Assembly (NCBI RefSeq): GCF_001647715.1
Contig: NZ_CP015600.1
Location: 1,612,001 to 1,676,000, forward strand
DNA length: 64,000 bases
Direction of reading: 5' to 3'
From: Pseudomonas antarctica
GTDB lineage: Bacteria; Pseudomonadota; Gammaproteobacteria; Pseudomonadales; Pseudomonadaceae
The notes below the pieces were generated by a model that saw only the letters and a program-made list of their open reading frames with translations, made no database searches and had not been told where the DNA came from. Below are positions 44,204 through 54,695 of this stretch, piece after piece. Numbering within the stretch: the first letter of the stretch is position 1; the number at the start of each line of letters is the position of its first letter. A program made the position numbers and the translations under genes.

Positions 44204-44602
44204 GTGGACGAGAAACAACGTTATGCCGATGGCCTGCAAGTGCGCCGCGACGTGCTGGGCGATGCCCATGTCGACCGCAGCCTCAATGCCCTGACCGAGT
44301 TCAACAGCGAGTTCCAGGAAATGATCACCCGCCATGCCTGGGGTGATATCTGGACGCGCCCCGGCCTGCCTCGGCATACCCGCAGCCTGATCACCATCGC
44401 CATGTTGATTGGGATGAACCGCAGTGAAGAGTTGAAATTGCATCTACGTGCTGCCGCCAGTAATGGCGTGACCCGCGCCGAGATCAAGGAGGTGCTGATG
44501 CAGAGCGCGATCTACTGCGGGATCCCGGCGGCGAATGCGACGTTTCACCTGGCCGAGTCGGTGTGGGATGAGTTGGGCGTCGAGTCACGCCAGCAGAACT
44601 GA
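44204..44602 (+). CDS. pcaC: 4-carboxymuconolactone decarboxylase
   Basis: 132 residues from GTG 44204 (MDEKQRYADGLQVRRDVLG), with AAGGAG in front; a start in the pcaD frame is rejected. CMD core: EMITRHAWGDIWTRPGLPRHTRSLITIAMLI, HLRAAASNGVTRAEIKEVLMQSAIYCGIPAANATF, including the conserved His and Cys of the decarboxylase. It is not fused to pcaD, unlike pcaL of actinobacteria. It closes the operon, followed by a REP-derived palindrome. Confidence 0.96.
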   Translation: MDEKQRYADGLQVRRDVLGDAHVDRSLNALTEFNSEFQEMITRHAWGDIWTRPGLPRHTRSLITIAMLIGMNRSEELKLHLRAAASNGVTRAEIKEVLMQSAIYCGIPAANATFHLAESVWDELGVESRQQN

Positions 44603-44620
44603 ATGTGAAATGCGCTCAAA

Positions 44621-44648
44621 TGTGGGAGCGGGCAAGCCCGCTCCCACA
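44621..44648. repeat. REP-derived perfect palindrome after pcaC
   Basis: TGTGGGAGCGGGC-AA-GCCCGCTCCCACA: thirteen-base perfect arms with a two-base centre. It looks like two REP tips joined without the usual spacer and probably acts as a transcription stop between pcaC and the convergent deacetylase. Confidence 0.85.
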
Positions 44649-44662
44649 CGCCTTTCAGTGTG

Positions 44663-45553
44663 TCAGTGTGAATCGGCGTCCCATATCCAATTCCACACGC
44701 CTGGCAGATGCACTTCTTCATCTACAGCCTTCACCGTCCGCGCCAGTGCTGCACGTTCCAGTACGGCAGGGTCGGTGTAGAACGGCTCGGCGGCGGTTTT
44801 CATGCCGTTGATCCGGGCACTGTCCATCAGGATCTGTAAGTACTCCTGCATATGCCGCGCGGTGTAGCGGTTGATATCGTGGAAGGTCACCACGACCGGT
44901 ATCACGCCGTCCACCGTCGGCAGTTCGCCCAAGGCGATGCGTTCGCGTACCACCGACAGTTGCCGATACAAATTCGCACGGCGACGCGGGCTGCCGTTGA
45001 AGCCCCAGATCTTGCCGTCATTGGCACTCAGGTCCGTCAACAATACGTGCATGCCGTGGCGCTGGTAGGCGGTGAAGGTGCGCCTGTCGTAGTTCCAGAA
45101 GGGCGGGCGTACCAGCGCCGGTGAGGCACCGGTGATCGACGCAATGTCGGCCGCGCCCTGGGTGAGCGTGCGTTCAAGTTCGGCGTCATTCAGCCAGCGG
45201 TGGTTGGTATGAAACGCTGTGGCTGTGTGGAAGGCCAGGACATGCCCGGCGGCGTATTCACGTTCCATGGTCTTGCGCCCGCGCGGGCTACCGCCGGAAC
45301 GGGACGCTTCGGTCTGCAGGAAGAACACCGCCTTGATGCCTGGCAGCACCGGGTTTTTCGCAAGGTCAGCCATCACCGAGCGGCTTGGGTTGTTATAGCC
45401 GGAGGCGCTGGGGCCGTCATCGAAGGTCAGCAGAAAACGGATCGGCGCCTGGGCCTGCAGACGCTCGGCGGTCTGCGGCGTCAAGGCGATGGGCGCACCA
45501 ATACAGCCGCTGAGGCTCAGCGCCAGGGCGATTGCGATGGCGAAAGATTTCAT
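44663..45553 (-). CDS. polysaccharide deacetylase lipoprotein (NodB domain)
   Basis: 296 residues from ATG 45553 (MKSFAIAIALALSLSGC); a GTG three codons earlier is possible. Lipobox LSGC with Cys17. NodB motifs: FLLTFDDGPSASG (motif 1 TFDDGP), HTNHRW (motif 2), RPPFWNYDRR (motif 3) and VVTFHDINRY (motif 5). The catalytic Asp-His-His set is complete, so it is probably active on N-acetyl groups of peptidoglycan or an exopolysaccharide in the envelope. It is convergent with pcaC. Confidence 0.88.
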   Translation of the reverse strand: MKSFAIAIALALSLSGCIGAPIALTPQTAERLQAQAPIRFLLTFDDGPSASGYNNPSRSVMADLAKNPVLPGIKAVFFLQTEASRSGGSPRGRKTMEREYAAGHVLAFHTATAFHTNHRWLNDAELERTLTQGAADIASITGASPALVRPPFWNYDRRTFTAYQRHGMHVLLTDLSANDGKIWGFNGSPRRRANLYRQLSVVRERIALGELPTVDGVIPVVVTFHDINRYTARHMQEYLQILMDSARINGMKTAAEPFYTDPAVLERAALARTVKAVDEEVHLPGVWNWIWDADSH

Positions 45554-45636
45554 GGTGTGCACGGGCTCGAATGGAGGCCGCTGCTGGGCGGATCAGCAGC
45601 GGCAGGCGCGAACCATACAGTAAGTCCGACGCCGGT

Positions 45637-46887
45637 TTACAGCAGACTTATCGGGTAGCTGACGATCAACCGGTTTTCGTCGAACTCGTTGTTGCTGTAG
45701 TCCCTGCGCATCGTGGAATTGCGCCAGCGTACGTTGAGGTCCCTGAGTGCGCCGCTTTGCACGGTGTAGCCCAATTCGCTCTCGCGGCCCCATTCCTTGC
45801 CGTCGGTGATGGTGCCGGTGTGCACGTTACTGCCGCTGATATAGCGGTTCATCAGCGTCAGGCCCGGTACGCCGAGGGCGGCGAAGTTGTAGTCGTGGCG
45901 CACTTGCCAGGATTTCTCCTGGGCGTTGTCGTAGCTGGAGTTGTAACTGTCGTTGGCCAGGGTGCCACCGCTGGTGCCGTTGACGCGCATCCACGCACTG
46001 TTGCCGGTGAGTTTTTGCAGGCCGACGTAGAACGTGTTGCCCCCATAGCGGGCCGAAAACAGGCCGGACCAGGTTTTGTTGTCCAGGTCACCTGCGCGGG
46101 CGCTGCCGTCATCCGTGCCATAGAAAAAACCCAGATTGGCGCCCAGGGTCCAGTCGCCGATGGGCTGGCTGTGGGTCAGGTTGATGTATTGCTGGCGGTA
46201 GATGTCCTTGAGCTGGGCGTTCCACACGCCGATTTGGGTGCGCTTGTCGTTGAATGCGTATTCGCCGCCCTGGAAGTTGAAACGGTCGGAGGTGAAAGCA
46301 GCTTTGCCGGACATCGACATGTCCGACATGCTGCTGTCGTCACGCGGGCTGTTGGCACGGAACTGGCCGCCATAGAGGGTCAGGCCGGCAATTTCCCTGG
46401 AGGTGATCTGCCCGCCGCGCAGGGTTTGCGGCAGGGAACGGCCGTCGTCGGCGCGCAGGATAGGCAGCACCGGCATCCACTCGCCGACCTTCAGTTCGGT
46501 CTTGGAAATCCGCGTTTTGAAGGCAACGCCGAGTCGCCCGAAGTTATCCGCCGGGCGACCGTCGTGGTCCAGCGGCAACAACTGGGTGCCGCCGGTGCCG
46601 CGCCCGCCATCAAGCTTTTGTGAGTACAAACCCAGCACGTCCAGCCCGAAACCCACTGTGCCCTGAGTAAAGCCGGACTTGGCGTCGAGGATGAAACTTT
46701 GCGTCCATTCCTGCGCGCCGCCCTGGGTTTTGGTCGGGTTGGTGTAATTGCGGTTGAAGAAGAAGTTGCGCACGTTGAGGTTGGCGCTGGCGTCTTCGAG
46801 AAAGCCGTGTTCCTCGGCGACCACGGGAAGGGCAAGACTGGCGACAGCGGTCGCCAGCAATAGCTGGCGCGGGTGGAAAGTGCTCAT
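45637..46887 (-). CDS. OprD-family outer membrane porin
   Basis: 416 residues with a signal peptide (LLLATAVASLALPVVA|EEHGFLEDASA). OprD-family pattern: SANLNVRNFFFNRNYTNPTK, QEWTQSFILDAKSGFTQGTVGFGLDVLGLYSQKLDGG, GGQITSREIAGLTLYGGQF and C-terminal VRWRNSTMRRDYSNNEFDENRLIVSYPI. Such porins admit aromatic or other carboxylates; its place next to the pca cluster suggests aromatic-acid entry. Not necessarily in the same regulon. The 250 bases upstream hold the palindrome of the next gene. Confidence 0.88.
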   Translation of the reverse strand: MSTFHPRQLLLATAVASLALPVVAEEHGFLEDASANLNVRNFFFNRNYTNPTKTQGGAQEWTQSFILDAKSGFTQGTVGFGLDVLGLYSQKLDGGRGTGGTQLLPLDHDGRPADNFGRLGVAFKTRISKTELKVGEWMPVLPILRADDGRSLPQTLRGGQITSREIAGLTLYGGQFRANSPRDDSSMSDMSMSGKAAFTSDRFNFQGGEYAFNDKRTQIGVWNAQLKDIYRQQYINLTHSQPIGDWTLGANLGFFYGTDDGSARAGDLDNKTWSGLFSARYGGNTFYVGLQKLTGNSAWMRVNGTSGGTLANDSYNSSYDNAQEKSWQVRHDYNFAALGVPGLTLMNRYISGSNVHTGTITDGKEWGRESELGYTVQSGALRDLNVRWRNSTMRRDYSNNEFDENRLIVSYPISLL

Positions 46888-47043
46888 GGCGTTGGACCTG
46901 TTGTTATTGGGGTTATGCAGGTGCCGGCCATGGTGCTTGGCGGTGTGGGGGCGATGAAAGTGGGGGAGGGCGGGTTGTGGGCGATGATCGAACGTAATTG
47001 TGCTGCGTCAACTCGTCAGCTTCTGGCGTACCGGGGCGGCTGT

Positions 47044-47065
47044 CTACTGTCAGGTTTGACAGTAG
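47044..47065. promoter_or_regulatory. perfect 22-bp operator-like palindrome
   Basis: Arms CTACTGTCA and TGACAGTAG around GGTT, perfect. It lies 73-94 bases before the orphan gene start and more than 150 bases before the porin start, the only such site noted in the window. Confidence 0.6.
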
Positions 47066-47137
47066 AAGCCTTGCGTTCAAGCGCCTATTTTCGAGGCGGT
47101 AGCAGTTGCTTTCCAGGGGTTTAAGGGAGAAGAGGTC

Positions 47138-47590
47138 ATGAATTTTGGAGCATATATGGGTAAGTGTTTAACGTCTTCGGATGAGTTCGAGGCGAGCTTG
47201 ATCATTGGGAATAAGAAGCCAATTCCGATTAACTTCGACAACCTTGAGTTGGAGTCCTATATCGAGGGCTATCAGCTGCGCATTCGCTTGGGGATTGAAA
47301 ACAGCCCTGGCTCGAGAAATGAATTGACCCTTGAGGCCGATCAGCTCCTGTTGAAACCGGGAATGACGTATCCCATCGGTCCGAAATCCTTGCCTGTACG
47401 GGCCAGCTTTGGTTTGGAAGGCTACGTTGAGCATCTCCCCAGCATTTATTGGGGCAATTTAGACGTCAATAACATTTACACCGACAAAGCCGGCAAGACA
47501 TCGATCAATGTCAGCTTCTCGATCGGTTGGGATGACAAACAGGGCAAAGAGATGGAGATCAAGTGCTCGATGCTTCAGGTCAGTACATAG
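47138..47590 (+). CDS. orphan protein, unknown function
   Basis: 150 residues, MNFGAYMGKCLTSSDEFEAS, no signal peptide or membrane helix. The composition is more AT-rich than its neighbours. It reads as a beta-rich soluble protein (LELESYIEGYQLRIRLGIENSP; ELTLEADQLLLKPGMTYPIG; SINVSFSIGWDD). I do not recognise a family. It has GAGAAGAGG before the ATG, a perfect palindrome about 75 bases upstream and a strong terminator after it, so it is an independent, probably regulated unit, likely acquired. Confidence 0.75.
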   Translation: MNFGAYMGKCLTSSDEFEASLIIGNKKPIPINFDNLELESYIEGYQLRIRLGIENSPGSRNELTLEADQLLLKPGMTYPIGPKSLPVRASFGLEGYVEHLPSIYWGNLDVNNIYTDKAGKTSINVSFSIGWDDKQGKEMEIKCSMLQVST

Positions 47591-47624
47591 GGGCATTCGG
47601 ATGATGACCAAAATGTCGGGATAT

Positions 47625-47661
47625 AAAAAAACCGCTTCCTGTGAGGGAAGCGGTTTTTTTC
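47625..47661. terminator. bidirectional terminator between orphan gene and ttgC
   Basis: AAAAAAACCGCTTCC-TGTGA-GGGAAGCGGTTTTTTT: a strong stem with A and T runs, serving both the orphan gene and the ttgABC operon. Confidence 0.92.
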
Positions 47662-47673
47662 ACAACAGCACTA

Positions 47674-49131
47674 TCAGAACAACTTGAGTGCCGGTGCTTC
47701 TTCTTTCAACGGCTCGTTCTTCGCGGTCTGCTCATTCCAGCCACCGCCGAGGGCCTTATACAGGTTGACCTCGCTGTTCAGCTGCGCCAGGCGGTCGGTG
47801 ATCAGCGATTGCTGGGCACTGAACAGCTGGCGTTGGGCGTCGAGGAAGGTCAGGTTGCTGTCGACACCAATGCGGTAGCGACGCTCGGCCAGGCGGTAGT
47901 AATCCTGGTTGGCGGCGACAAAACCACGCTGGGCATCCAGCTGCTGCTTGTAGGTCTCACGCGCGGCGAGGCCGTCGGAGACTTCCTGGAAGCCGGTCTG
48001 AATCGCCTTCTCGTAGTTGGCCACGTTGATCTCTTTCTGGATCTTCGAGTAGTCCAGGCTTGCGCGCAGGCTACCGGCGTTGAAGATCGGGATGTTGATC
48101 TGCGGCGCGAACGACCAGGTACCCGAGCCGCCTTTGAACAGGCCGCCCAGGGTCGGGCTTGCAGTGCCGGCGCTCGCGGTCAGGCTGATGCTTGGGAAGA
48201 ACGCAGCGCGTGCCGCGCCGATATTGGCGTTGGCAGCCTTGAGGTTGTACTCGGCCTGCACAATGTCGGGACGACGTTGCAGCAGGTCGGAGGGCAACCC
48301 GGCCGGCACTTCGCTGAGCAGGTCATCCGACAGCGGCTTGCTGGCGATATTCGCCGGCAGGCCGGTGCCCAGCAGCAGGGTCAGGCTGTTTTCGTCCTGA
48401 GCCACCTGGCGGGTGTAACGCGCCAATTGCACGCGGGCATTTTCCACCGAGGTGCGCGCCTGGCTGAGGTCGAGGGCCGAGGCCACGCCGACTTCGTTGC
48501 TGCGCGTGGTGAGCTTGTAGCTCTGCTCGAATGCGCCCAGGGTGTCCTGGGTCAGCTTGAGCAGTTCCTTGTCGGCCTGCCAGGTCAGGTAGGCGTTGGC
48601 CACGCTGGCCACCAGGCTGATCTGAGTGCTGCGACGTGCTTCTTCTGTGGCGAAGTACTTTTGCAGCGCTTCTTCACTCAGGCTGCGCACGCGGCCGAAC
48701 AGGTCCAGCTCATACGAGCTGATCCCCAGGCCGGCCGAGTATTGGCTGGCAATGGTGGATTCGCCGGTCTGCGACAGTTTGGCCGGGGTGCGCGAACGGC
48801 TGCCGCTGCCGGTTGCCGATACGGCCGGGAACAGGTCGGCACGCTGGATCTGGTATTGCGCCGCATAGGCGTCGATGTTCAGGGCCGCGACACGCAGGTC
48901 ACGGTTGTTCACCAGCGCGGTCTGGATCAGCTGTTGCAGGGCAGGGTCATGGAAAAACTGCTTCCAGCCCTGCTCGGCAGCGGCCTGGCCCGGCGCCTGG
49001 GCCGACGAATACGCCGGCCCCTGCGGGAACTGAGCAGCCACCGGCGCTTCGGGGCGCTGATAGTCAGGTATCAGCGAGCAGCCACTGAGCACGAATGCCG
49101 TGACGGCTAGGGAAAGTAGCGACTTGCTCAT
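47674..49131 (-). CDS. ttgC: outer membrane efflux protein TtgC (OprM family)
   Basis: 485 residues with lipoprotein signal [18 protein letters not shown] (Cys18). The OEP fold is seen as two repeats ([28 protein letters not shown]...; [27 protein letters not shown] near the end). It is the outer-membrane channel of the RND pump, third gene of the operon; its ATG overlaps the ttgB stop (ATGA). Confidence 0.94.
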   Translation of the reverse strand: MSKSLLSLAVTAFVLSGCSLIPDYQRPEAPVAAQFPQGPAYSSAQAPGQAAAEQGWKQFFHDPALQQLIQTALVNNRDLRVAALNIDAYAAQYQIQRADLFPAVSATGSGSRSRTPAKLSQTGESTIASQYSAGLGISSYELDLFGRVRSLSEEALQKYFATEEARRSTQISLVASVANAYLTWQADKELLKLTQDTLGAFEQSYKLTTRSNEVGVASALDLSQARTSVENARVQLARYTRQVAQDENSLTLLLGTGLPANIASKPLSDDLLSEVPAGLPSDLLQRRPDIVQAEYNLKAANANIGAARAAFFPSISLTASAGTASPTLGGLFKGGSGTWSFAPQINIPIFNAGSLRASLDYSKIQKEINVANYEKAIQTGFQEVSDGLAARETYKQQLDAQRGFVAANQDYYRLAERRYRIGVDSNLTFLDAQRQLFSAQQSLITDRLAQLNSEVNLYKALGGGWNEQTAKNEPLKEEAPALKLF

Positions 49132-52100
49132 TGGCCAGCCTCTTTAGGAGTTTCAGTAGTAACCGTCTTTTTACGTTCGCCCGCGGCCGATACGGTCGCG
49201 AAGAACAGTGGGACCCAGAAGATCGCCAGGACGGTGGCGGTGATCATACCGCCAATTACGCCGGTACCGATGGCATGCTGGCTGCCTGAGCCGGCGCCGG
49301 TGGAGATCGCCAGTGGCAATACGCCGAGGACGAACGCCATGGAGGTCATGATGATCGGCCGCAGACGCATGCGGGACGCCTCGATGGCCGCCTCGACGAT
49401 GCCTTTGCCCTGTTCGTGGAGCTCTTTGGCAAACTCCACGATCAGGATGGCGTTTTTCGCCGCCAAGCCCACCGTCACCAACAGGCCCACCTGGAAGAAC
49501 ACGTCGTTCGACAACCCGCGCATGCTGGTCGCCATCAACGCACCCACAACCCCCAGCGGCACTACCAGGATCACTGCGATCGGGATCGACCAGCTTTCGT
49601 ACAGTGCCGCGAGGCAGAGGAACACCACCAGCAGCGACAAGGCGTACAGCGCAGGTGCCTGGGAGCCGGACAGGCGTTCTTCATACGACAGGCCGGTCCA
49701 CGCATAGCCGACACCTGCCGGCAGTTGCTTGGCAATACGTTCGACTTCGGCCATGGCGTCACCGGTACTGTAGCCCGGCGCCGGCGTACCGAGGACTTCC
49801 ATCGCCGCAACACCGTTGTAGCGCGAGAGTTTCGGCGAACCGAAGATCCACTTGCCCGAAGCGATGGCGGACAACGGCACCATCTTCCCGGAGTCGCTAC
49901 GCACGTACCATTTGTTCAGGTCTTCAGGCGACATGCGGCTGGCGGCTTCACCTTGCACGTACACCTTCTTCACCCGACCGCGGTCGATGAAGTCGTTGAC
50001 GTAGCTGCCACCCAGGGCGATCGCCAGGGTCTGGTTGATGTTCGACAGGGTGATGCCTTGGGCACTGGCCTTCTCGTCGTCGACGGTGAGCTCGTACTGC
50101 GGCTCATCGTTCACGCCGTTGGGGCGCACACCTGCCAGAATCTTGCTTTGTGCTGCCATACCCAGGAACTGGTTACGCGCCGCCATCAATTTATCGTGGC
50201 CGACACCGCCCTGGTCTTGCAGGAACACGTCGAAGCCGGTGGCGTTACCCAGTTCCAGTACAGACGGCGGAACGATGGCAAATACCATGGCGTCCTTGAA
50301 GGTCTGCATGAAGTAGCCCTGGGCGCGCTTGGCGATCTCGAACACCGAGTTGGAAGCGTCACGCTCGCCCCACGGCTTGAGCATCACAAAGGCCAGGCCC
50401 GAACTTTGGCCACGACCGGCGAAGTTGAAGCCGTTTACGGTAAACACCGATTTCACGCCTTTGCCTTCGCCCGGCTCGCCTTCCTTGTCGTTGAGCAGGA
50501 ATGTACGCATATCGTCGATGACTTTTTGCGTACGTTCAGCCGTAGAACCTACCGGCGTCTGCACCTGGGCAAAGATCACGCCTTGGTCTTCATCGGGCAG
50601 GAACGCCGCAGGGATGCGCATGAACAGCCAGATCATGCCGGCGATGATCAGTGCGTACACCAGGAACGCCGGGATCTTGTGCTTGATCATGTTACCCACG
50701 CCGCGCTCGTAGCTCAGTACGCCACGGTCGAAGGTGCGGTTGAACCAGCCGAAGAAACCACGCTTGGGTTGGCCGTGTTTTTCCGGGTCGATCGGCTTGA
50801 GCATGGTGGCGCACAAGGCCGGGGTGAAGATCAGCGCAACCAGTACCGACAACGCCATGGCCGAAACGATGGTGATGGAGAACTGTTTGTAAATCACACC
50901 GGTGGAACCACCGAAGAACGCCATCGGCAACAGAACCGCCGACAGTACCAGGGCAATACCCACCAGGGCGCCCTGGATCTGGCCCATGGACTTGACCGTC
51001 GCCTCCTTGGGCGACAGGTGCTCCTCGGCCATCACCCGCTCGACGTTTTCCACCACGACGATGGCGTCATCCACCAGCAAGCCGATGGCCAGGATCATGC
51101 CGAACATGGTCAGGGTGTTGATGGTGAAACCGAACGCCGCCAGGATCCCGAAGGTACCCAGCAACACCACGGGTACGGTCATGGTGGTGATGATGGTCGC
51201 GCGGAAGTTCTGCAGGAACAGGAACATCACCAGGAACACCAGCACGATCGCTTCGACCAGGGTATCGACTACGCCGGAGATCGATTCGGTCACGACTGGG
51301 GTGGTGTCATACGGCACCACCGCCTTCATCCCAGGCGGGAAGAACGGTTCGAGCGACGCGACGGTGGCGCGGATGGCCTTGCCGGTGTCGAGGGCGTTGG
51401 CGCCCGAAGCCAGCTTGATCGCCATACCGGAAGCCGGCTTGCCGTTGAACTGCGCAGCGATGCTGTAGTTCTGGCCGCCGAGCTCAATACGGGCAACATC
51501 CTTCAGGCGTACCTGTGAGCCGTCGGTATTGACCTTCATCAGGATATTGCCGAACTGCTCGGCAGTCTGCAGGCGGGTCTTGCCAATGATAGTGGCGTTC
51601 AGCTGGGTGCCGGGCAGGGCAGGCAGGCCGCCCAGTTGGCCGGTAGCCACCTGCACGTTCTGTGCAGAAATCGCGGTACTCACATCCACCGGCGTGAGCT
51701 GGTAGTTGTTCAGCTTGCCCGGGTCCAGCCAGATACGCATGGCGTACTGCGAACCGAACACCTGGAAGTCACCTACACCCGCGGTCCGCGAAATCGGGTC
51801 CTGGATGTTCGACACGATGTAGTTGGACAGGTCGTCCTTGGTCATGCTGCCGTCTTCCGACACCAGACCGATTACCATCAGGAAGTTCTTCACCGACTTG
51901 GTCACGCGGATACCTTGCTGCTGCACTTCTTGCGGCAGCAGTGGGGTCGCCAGGTTCAGCTTGTTCTGCACCTGAACCTGGGCGATATCCGGGTTGGTAC
52001 CCTGGTTGAACGTCACGGTGATGGTCATGCTGCCGTCGGAGTTACTGTCCGAGGAAACATAACGCAGGTTGTCGATACCGTTGAGCTGTTGCTCGATGAC

Positions 52101-52289
52101 CTGCACCACGGTGTCCTGCACGGTTTGTGCGGACGCACCTGGGTAGGTCACCTGGATGTCGATGGCGGTCGGCGCGATGGCCGGGTATTGGTTAATGGGC
52201 AACTTCATGATCGAAAGTGCCCCGACCAGCATGATCACCAGGGCAATAACCCAGGCGAAAATGGGGCGGTCGATAAAAAATTTCGACAT
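49128..52289 (-). CDS. ttgB: RND multidrug efflux inner membrane transporter TtgB (MexB/AcrB type)
   Basis: 1053 residues, a full HAE-1 RND pump. It starts [36 protein letters not shown]. The proton-relay pair Asp-Asp lies in [18 protein letters not shown] (about 400-417) and the second-half Lys region in [21 protein letters not shown]. It exports solvents, antibiotics and plant aromatics in homologues (TtgB, EmhB, MexB). A three-base gap separates it from ttgA; ttgC overlaps its stop. Confidence 0.96.
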   Translation of the reverse strand: MSKFFIDRPIFAWVIALVIMLVGALSIMKLPINQYPAIAPTAIDIQVTYPGASAQTVQDTVVQVIEQQLNGIDNLRYVSSDSNSDGSMTITVTFNQGTNPDIAQVQVQNKLNLATPLLPQEVQQQGIRVTKSVKNFLMVIGLVSEDGSMTKDDLSNYIVSNIQDPISRTAGVGDFQVFGSQYAMRIWLDPGKLNNYQLTPVDVSTAISAQNVQVATGQLGGLPALPGTQLNATIIGKTRLQTAEQFGNILMKVNTDGSQVRLKDVARIELGGQNYSIAAQFNGKPASGMAIKLASGANALDTGKAIRATVASLEPFFPPGMKAVVPYDTTPVVTESISGVVDTLVEAIVLVFLVMFLFLQNFRATIITTMTVPVVLLGTFGILAAFGFTINTLTMFGMILAIGLLVDDAIVVVENVERVMAEEHLSPKEATVKSMGQIQGALVGIALVLSAVLLPMAFFGGSTGVIYKQFSITIVSAMALSVLVALIFTPALCATMLKPIDPEKHGQPKRGFFGWFNRTFDRGVLSYERGVGNMIKHKIPAFLVYALIIAGMIWLFMRIPAAFLPDEDQGVIFAQVQTPVGSTAERTQKVIDDMRTFLLNDKEGEPGEGKGVKSVFTVNGFNFAGRGQSSGLAFVMLKPWGERDASNSVFEIAKRAQGYFMQTFKDAMVFAIVPPSVLELGNATGFDVFLQDQGGVGHDKLMAARNQFLGMAAQSKILAGVRPNGVNDEPQYELTVDDEKASAQGITLSNINQTLAIALGGSYVNDFIDRGRVKKVYVQGEAASRMSPEDLNKWYVRSDSGKMVPLSAIASGKWIFGSPKLSRYNGVAAMEVLGTPAPGYSTGDAMAEVERIAKQLPAGVGYAWTGLSYEERLSGSQAPALYALSLLVVFLCLAALYESWSIPIAVILVVPLGVVGALMATSMRGLSNDVFFQVGLLVTVGLAAKNAILIVEFAKELHEQGKGIVEAAIEASRMRLRPIIMTSMAFVLGVLPLAISTGAGSGSQHAIGTGVIGGMITATVLAIFWVPLFFATVSAAGERKKTVTTETPKEAGQ

Positions 52290-52292
52290 GGA

Positions 52293-53447
52293 TTACTCCC
52301 CTTTGCCAGCAGCGGCAGCAGGAGCAGCAGCACTGCCGGCGTCAGCAGGCTTAGCGTTGTCGGCCGGCTTGACCTTGACCTCGACGCCCGGCTTGACGTA
52401 CTGCAAGCCTTCTGTGATCACACGGTCACCGGCGTTCAAGCCTTTTTCCACCAGCCAGTAGGCACCGTACGTACGGTTGGCCACCAGCTCACGCTGCTCG
52501 ACCTTGTTGTCGGCGTTGACGATCAGCGCCGTTGGAGTGCCCTTCAGGTCGCGGGTCACGCCTTGCTGCGGTGCCAGGATAGCCTTGCTGTTCACGCCGG
52601 CTTGCAGCTGGGCGTGGACGAACATGCCCGGCAGCAGGGTGTGTTCAGGGTTCGGGAACACGGCGCGCAGGGTCACGGAACCGGTGGTCTGGTCGACCGA
52701 CACTTCGGAGAACTCCAGCTTGCCGTCCTGGCCGTAGGCGGTGCCGTCTTCCAGGGTCAGCTTGACCTTGGCAGCGTTTTCGCCGGCTTTTTCCAGCTGA
52801 CCGCTTGCCAGGTCGCGGCGCAGTTTGAGCATTTCTGCCGAGGACTGCGTGACGTCGACGTAGATCGGGTCCAGTTGCTGGATCACGGCCATGGCATCGG
52901 CCTGGCCATTGCTCACCAGTGCGCCTTCGGTCACCGAAGAACGGCCAATACGCCCGGAGATCGGCGCGAACACTTTGGTGTAGCGCACGTTGATCTGGGC
53001 GGTTTGCACGTTGGCTTCCGACGTCATGCGGTTGGCAACGGCCGTGTCGTATTCCTGACGGCTGACGGCTTGCTCATCGACCAACTGCTTGTAGCGGTCG
53101 GTGATCGACTTGGTTTGGGTCAGGCTCGCTTGTGCGCTTTTCAGGGTGGCTTCATACACCGACGGGTCGATCTGGTAGAGCTGTTGCCCTTCCTTCACGT
53201 CGCCGCCTTCCTTGAACAGGCGCTTGAGAATGATGCCATTGACCTGAGGACGAACCTCCGCGATGCGGTAAGCCGTCGTGCGGCCCGGCAGCTCGGTGGT
53301 CAGGGTAAAGGCTTGCGGTTGAATGGTGACCACGCCGACCTGAGGGGTTTGAGCGGGCGGAGCCGCTTCTTCCTTTTTACATCCGCTGAGCAGCGATGCC
53401 AGGGCGACGGCAGTGACCAGAGCGGTAACAGCTGGCTTAAGTTGCAT
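52293..53447 (-). CDS. ttgA: RND efflux periplasmic adaptor TtgA (MexA type)
   Basis: 384 residues from ATG 53447, with AGGATCTTC before it; an upstream frame start adds 20 residues that do not look like a signal. Lipobox LLSGC, Cys23. MFP domain layout: IRPQVNGIILKRLFKEGGDVKEG (lipoyl half), a coiled coil hairpin (LKSAQASLTQTKSITDRYKQLVDEQAVSRQEYDTAVANR), then APISGRIGRSSVTEGALV. It joins TtgB to TtgC. A Ala/Pro-rich tail ends it. The TtgR operator is 90-120 bases upstream. Confidence 0.94.
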   Translation of the reverse strand: MQLKPAVTALVTAVALASLLSGCKKEEAAPPAQTPQVGVVTIQPQAFTLTTELPGRTTAYRIAEVRPQVNGIILKRLFKEGGDVKEGQQLYQIDPSVYEATLKSAQASLTQTKSITDRYKQLVDEQAVSRQEYDTAVANRMTSEANVQTAQINVRYTKVFAPISGRIGRSSVTEGALVSNGQADAMAVIQQLDPIYVDVTQSSAEMLKLRRDLASGQLEKAGENAAKVKLTLEDGTAYGQDGKLEFSEVSVDQTTGSVTLRAVFPNPEHTLLPGMFVHAQLQAGVNSKAILAPQQGVTRDLKGTPTALIVNADNKVEQRELVANRTYGAYWLVEKGLNAGDRVITEGLQYVKPGVEVKVKPADNAKPADAGSAAAPAAAAGKGE

Positions 53448-53536
53448 GAAGATCCTCGGGTCAGGCGCGCAGAATGCGCACAAGAAGTGTGGAAGGGTAA
53501 AAAACAAGCTGTGAGTAGATAAGTAGCTTGCTACGC

Positions 53537-53567
53537 AATATACTTACGTTCATGGTTGTTTGTAAAC
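53537..53567. promoter_or_regulatory. TtgR operator between ttgA and ttgR
   Basis: Read on the minus strand, TTTACAAACAACCATGAACG continuing GTAAGTATATT is nearly identical to the published TtgR site of P. putida (ATGAATGTAAG there). It lies between the divergent ttgABC and ttgR genes and should repress both, with effector-induced release. Confidence 0.9.
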
Positions 53568-53733
53568 TCTTGACAGGCTTCGCGGATTGTTGACAAAGCA
53601 ACCGCCAAAGCCTCGATTTTAGTACGTTCGGCGCCCATGACGGTGTCGTCCCACAATTATTCAGATGATCGTTACCGCCTATTAAAGCAGCGTTACCGAT
53701 AGTCCCACGTGTTTTGATTGAGGTTTTACTGCC

Positions 53734-54366
53734 ATGGTTCGTCGCACCAAAGAGGAAGCTCAGGAAACGCGCAGCCAAATTCTCCAAGCCGCCGAACAAG
53801 CCTTTTATGAGCGCGGCGTTGCGCGGACTACGCTGGCGGACATCGCCGCGTTGGCCGGGGTGACGCGCGGGGCTATCTATTGGCATTTCAGTAACAAGTC
53901 CGATTTGCTGCAGGCACTGCTCGACACGCTGCACGAACCGTTGGACGAGTTGGCCCGGGCCAGTGAGAGCGAGGATGAAGTCGACCCGCTTGGCTGTATG
54001 CGCAAGTTGTTGATTCATTTGTTTCATCAGGTGGCTCTGGACCCGAAAACCCGGCGCATCAACGAGATTTTGTTTCATAAGTGCGAGTTCACCGATGAAA
54101 TGTGTGACATGCGTCGCCAGCGCCAGACCCATAGCCTGGAATGCAACCTACGTATCGGCCTGACCTTGCGTAACGCGATCCATCGCGGGCAACTTCCGGA
54201 AAATCTCGACACCACCCGTGGGGCGGTGTGCATGCATGCCTATATCAACGGGATCATTGGCCAGTGGCTGCTGGTGCCCGATAGCTTTCAACTGCATCAG
54301 CAGGCTGAACGCTGGGTTGATGCAGGGCTGGACATGCTGCGCCTGAGTCCCAGCCTGCGCAATTAA
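53734..54366 (+). CDS. ttgR: TetR-family repressor TtgR (EmhR)
   Basis: 210 residues, [20 protein letters not shown]. The helix-turn-helix [40 protein letters not shown] (about 28-67) is almost that of TtgR, and [20 protein letters not shown] and [24 protein letters not shown] in the ligand domain also match TtgR/EmhR. It binds flavonoids, chloramphenicol and solvents in homologues and derepresses ttgABC. Divergent from ttgABC, sharing the operator. Confidence 0.95.
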   Translation: MVRRTKEEAQETRSQILQAAEQAFYERGVARTTLADIAALAGVTRGAIYWHFSNKSDLLQALLDTLHEPLDELARASESEDEVDPLGCMRKLLIHLFHQVALDPKTRRINEILFHKCEFTDEMCDMRRQRQTHSLECNLRIGLTLRNAIHRGQLPENLDTTRGAVCMHAYINGIIGQWLLVPDSFQLHQQAERWVDAGLDMLRLSPSLRN

Positions 54367-54560
54367 GACAAAATGCGTAATTACGTCCAGTTGTGTCAAC
54401 AGTGCAGACGAGACACAGTCGATCGTCCCTTCGAGCGATTGGTGGGGTGACTTTATATACGGGCTGGCGGGCGGTTGATAGGTAGCCGCCTAAGTATTTT
54501 GTAGCGATATTGTTGCAAGGCTGTGAAGGAATGTTTCCCAGCGCTGGTGCGCATTCCAAA

Positions 54561-54650
54561 TGTGTAAGCGGGTTTGCTCACGAATACGGTCTGTCAGCTA
54601 CAGGTGTGCTAACTGATCCACCGCATTCGCGAGCAAGCCCGCTTACACAC
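54561..54650. repeat. REPIN, variant with TGTGTAAGC arms
   Basis: Left arm TGTGTAAGCGGGTTTGCTCA with CGAA, right arm TTCGCGAGCAAGCCCGCTTA with CACA. The arms differ at two places (GGTTTGCTCA against GGCTTGCTCG), a sign of decay. Nothing else is visible in the 376 bases between ttgR and the terminator of xenB. Confidence 0.82.
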
Positions 54651-54695
54651 CAGCCCGCTTCCACCTCAGATCTCTGGTGTATTCCAGGGCGCAGT

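Noticed and set aside
45637..45660. Absence of a C-terminal aromatic residue in the OprD-family porin
   Set aside because: Several OprD-family members end in aliphatic residues, and the frame ends normally, so this is not a truncation.
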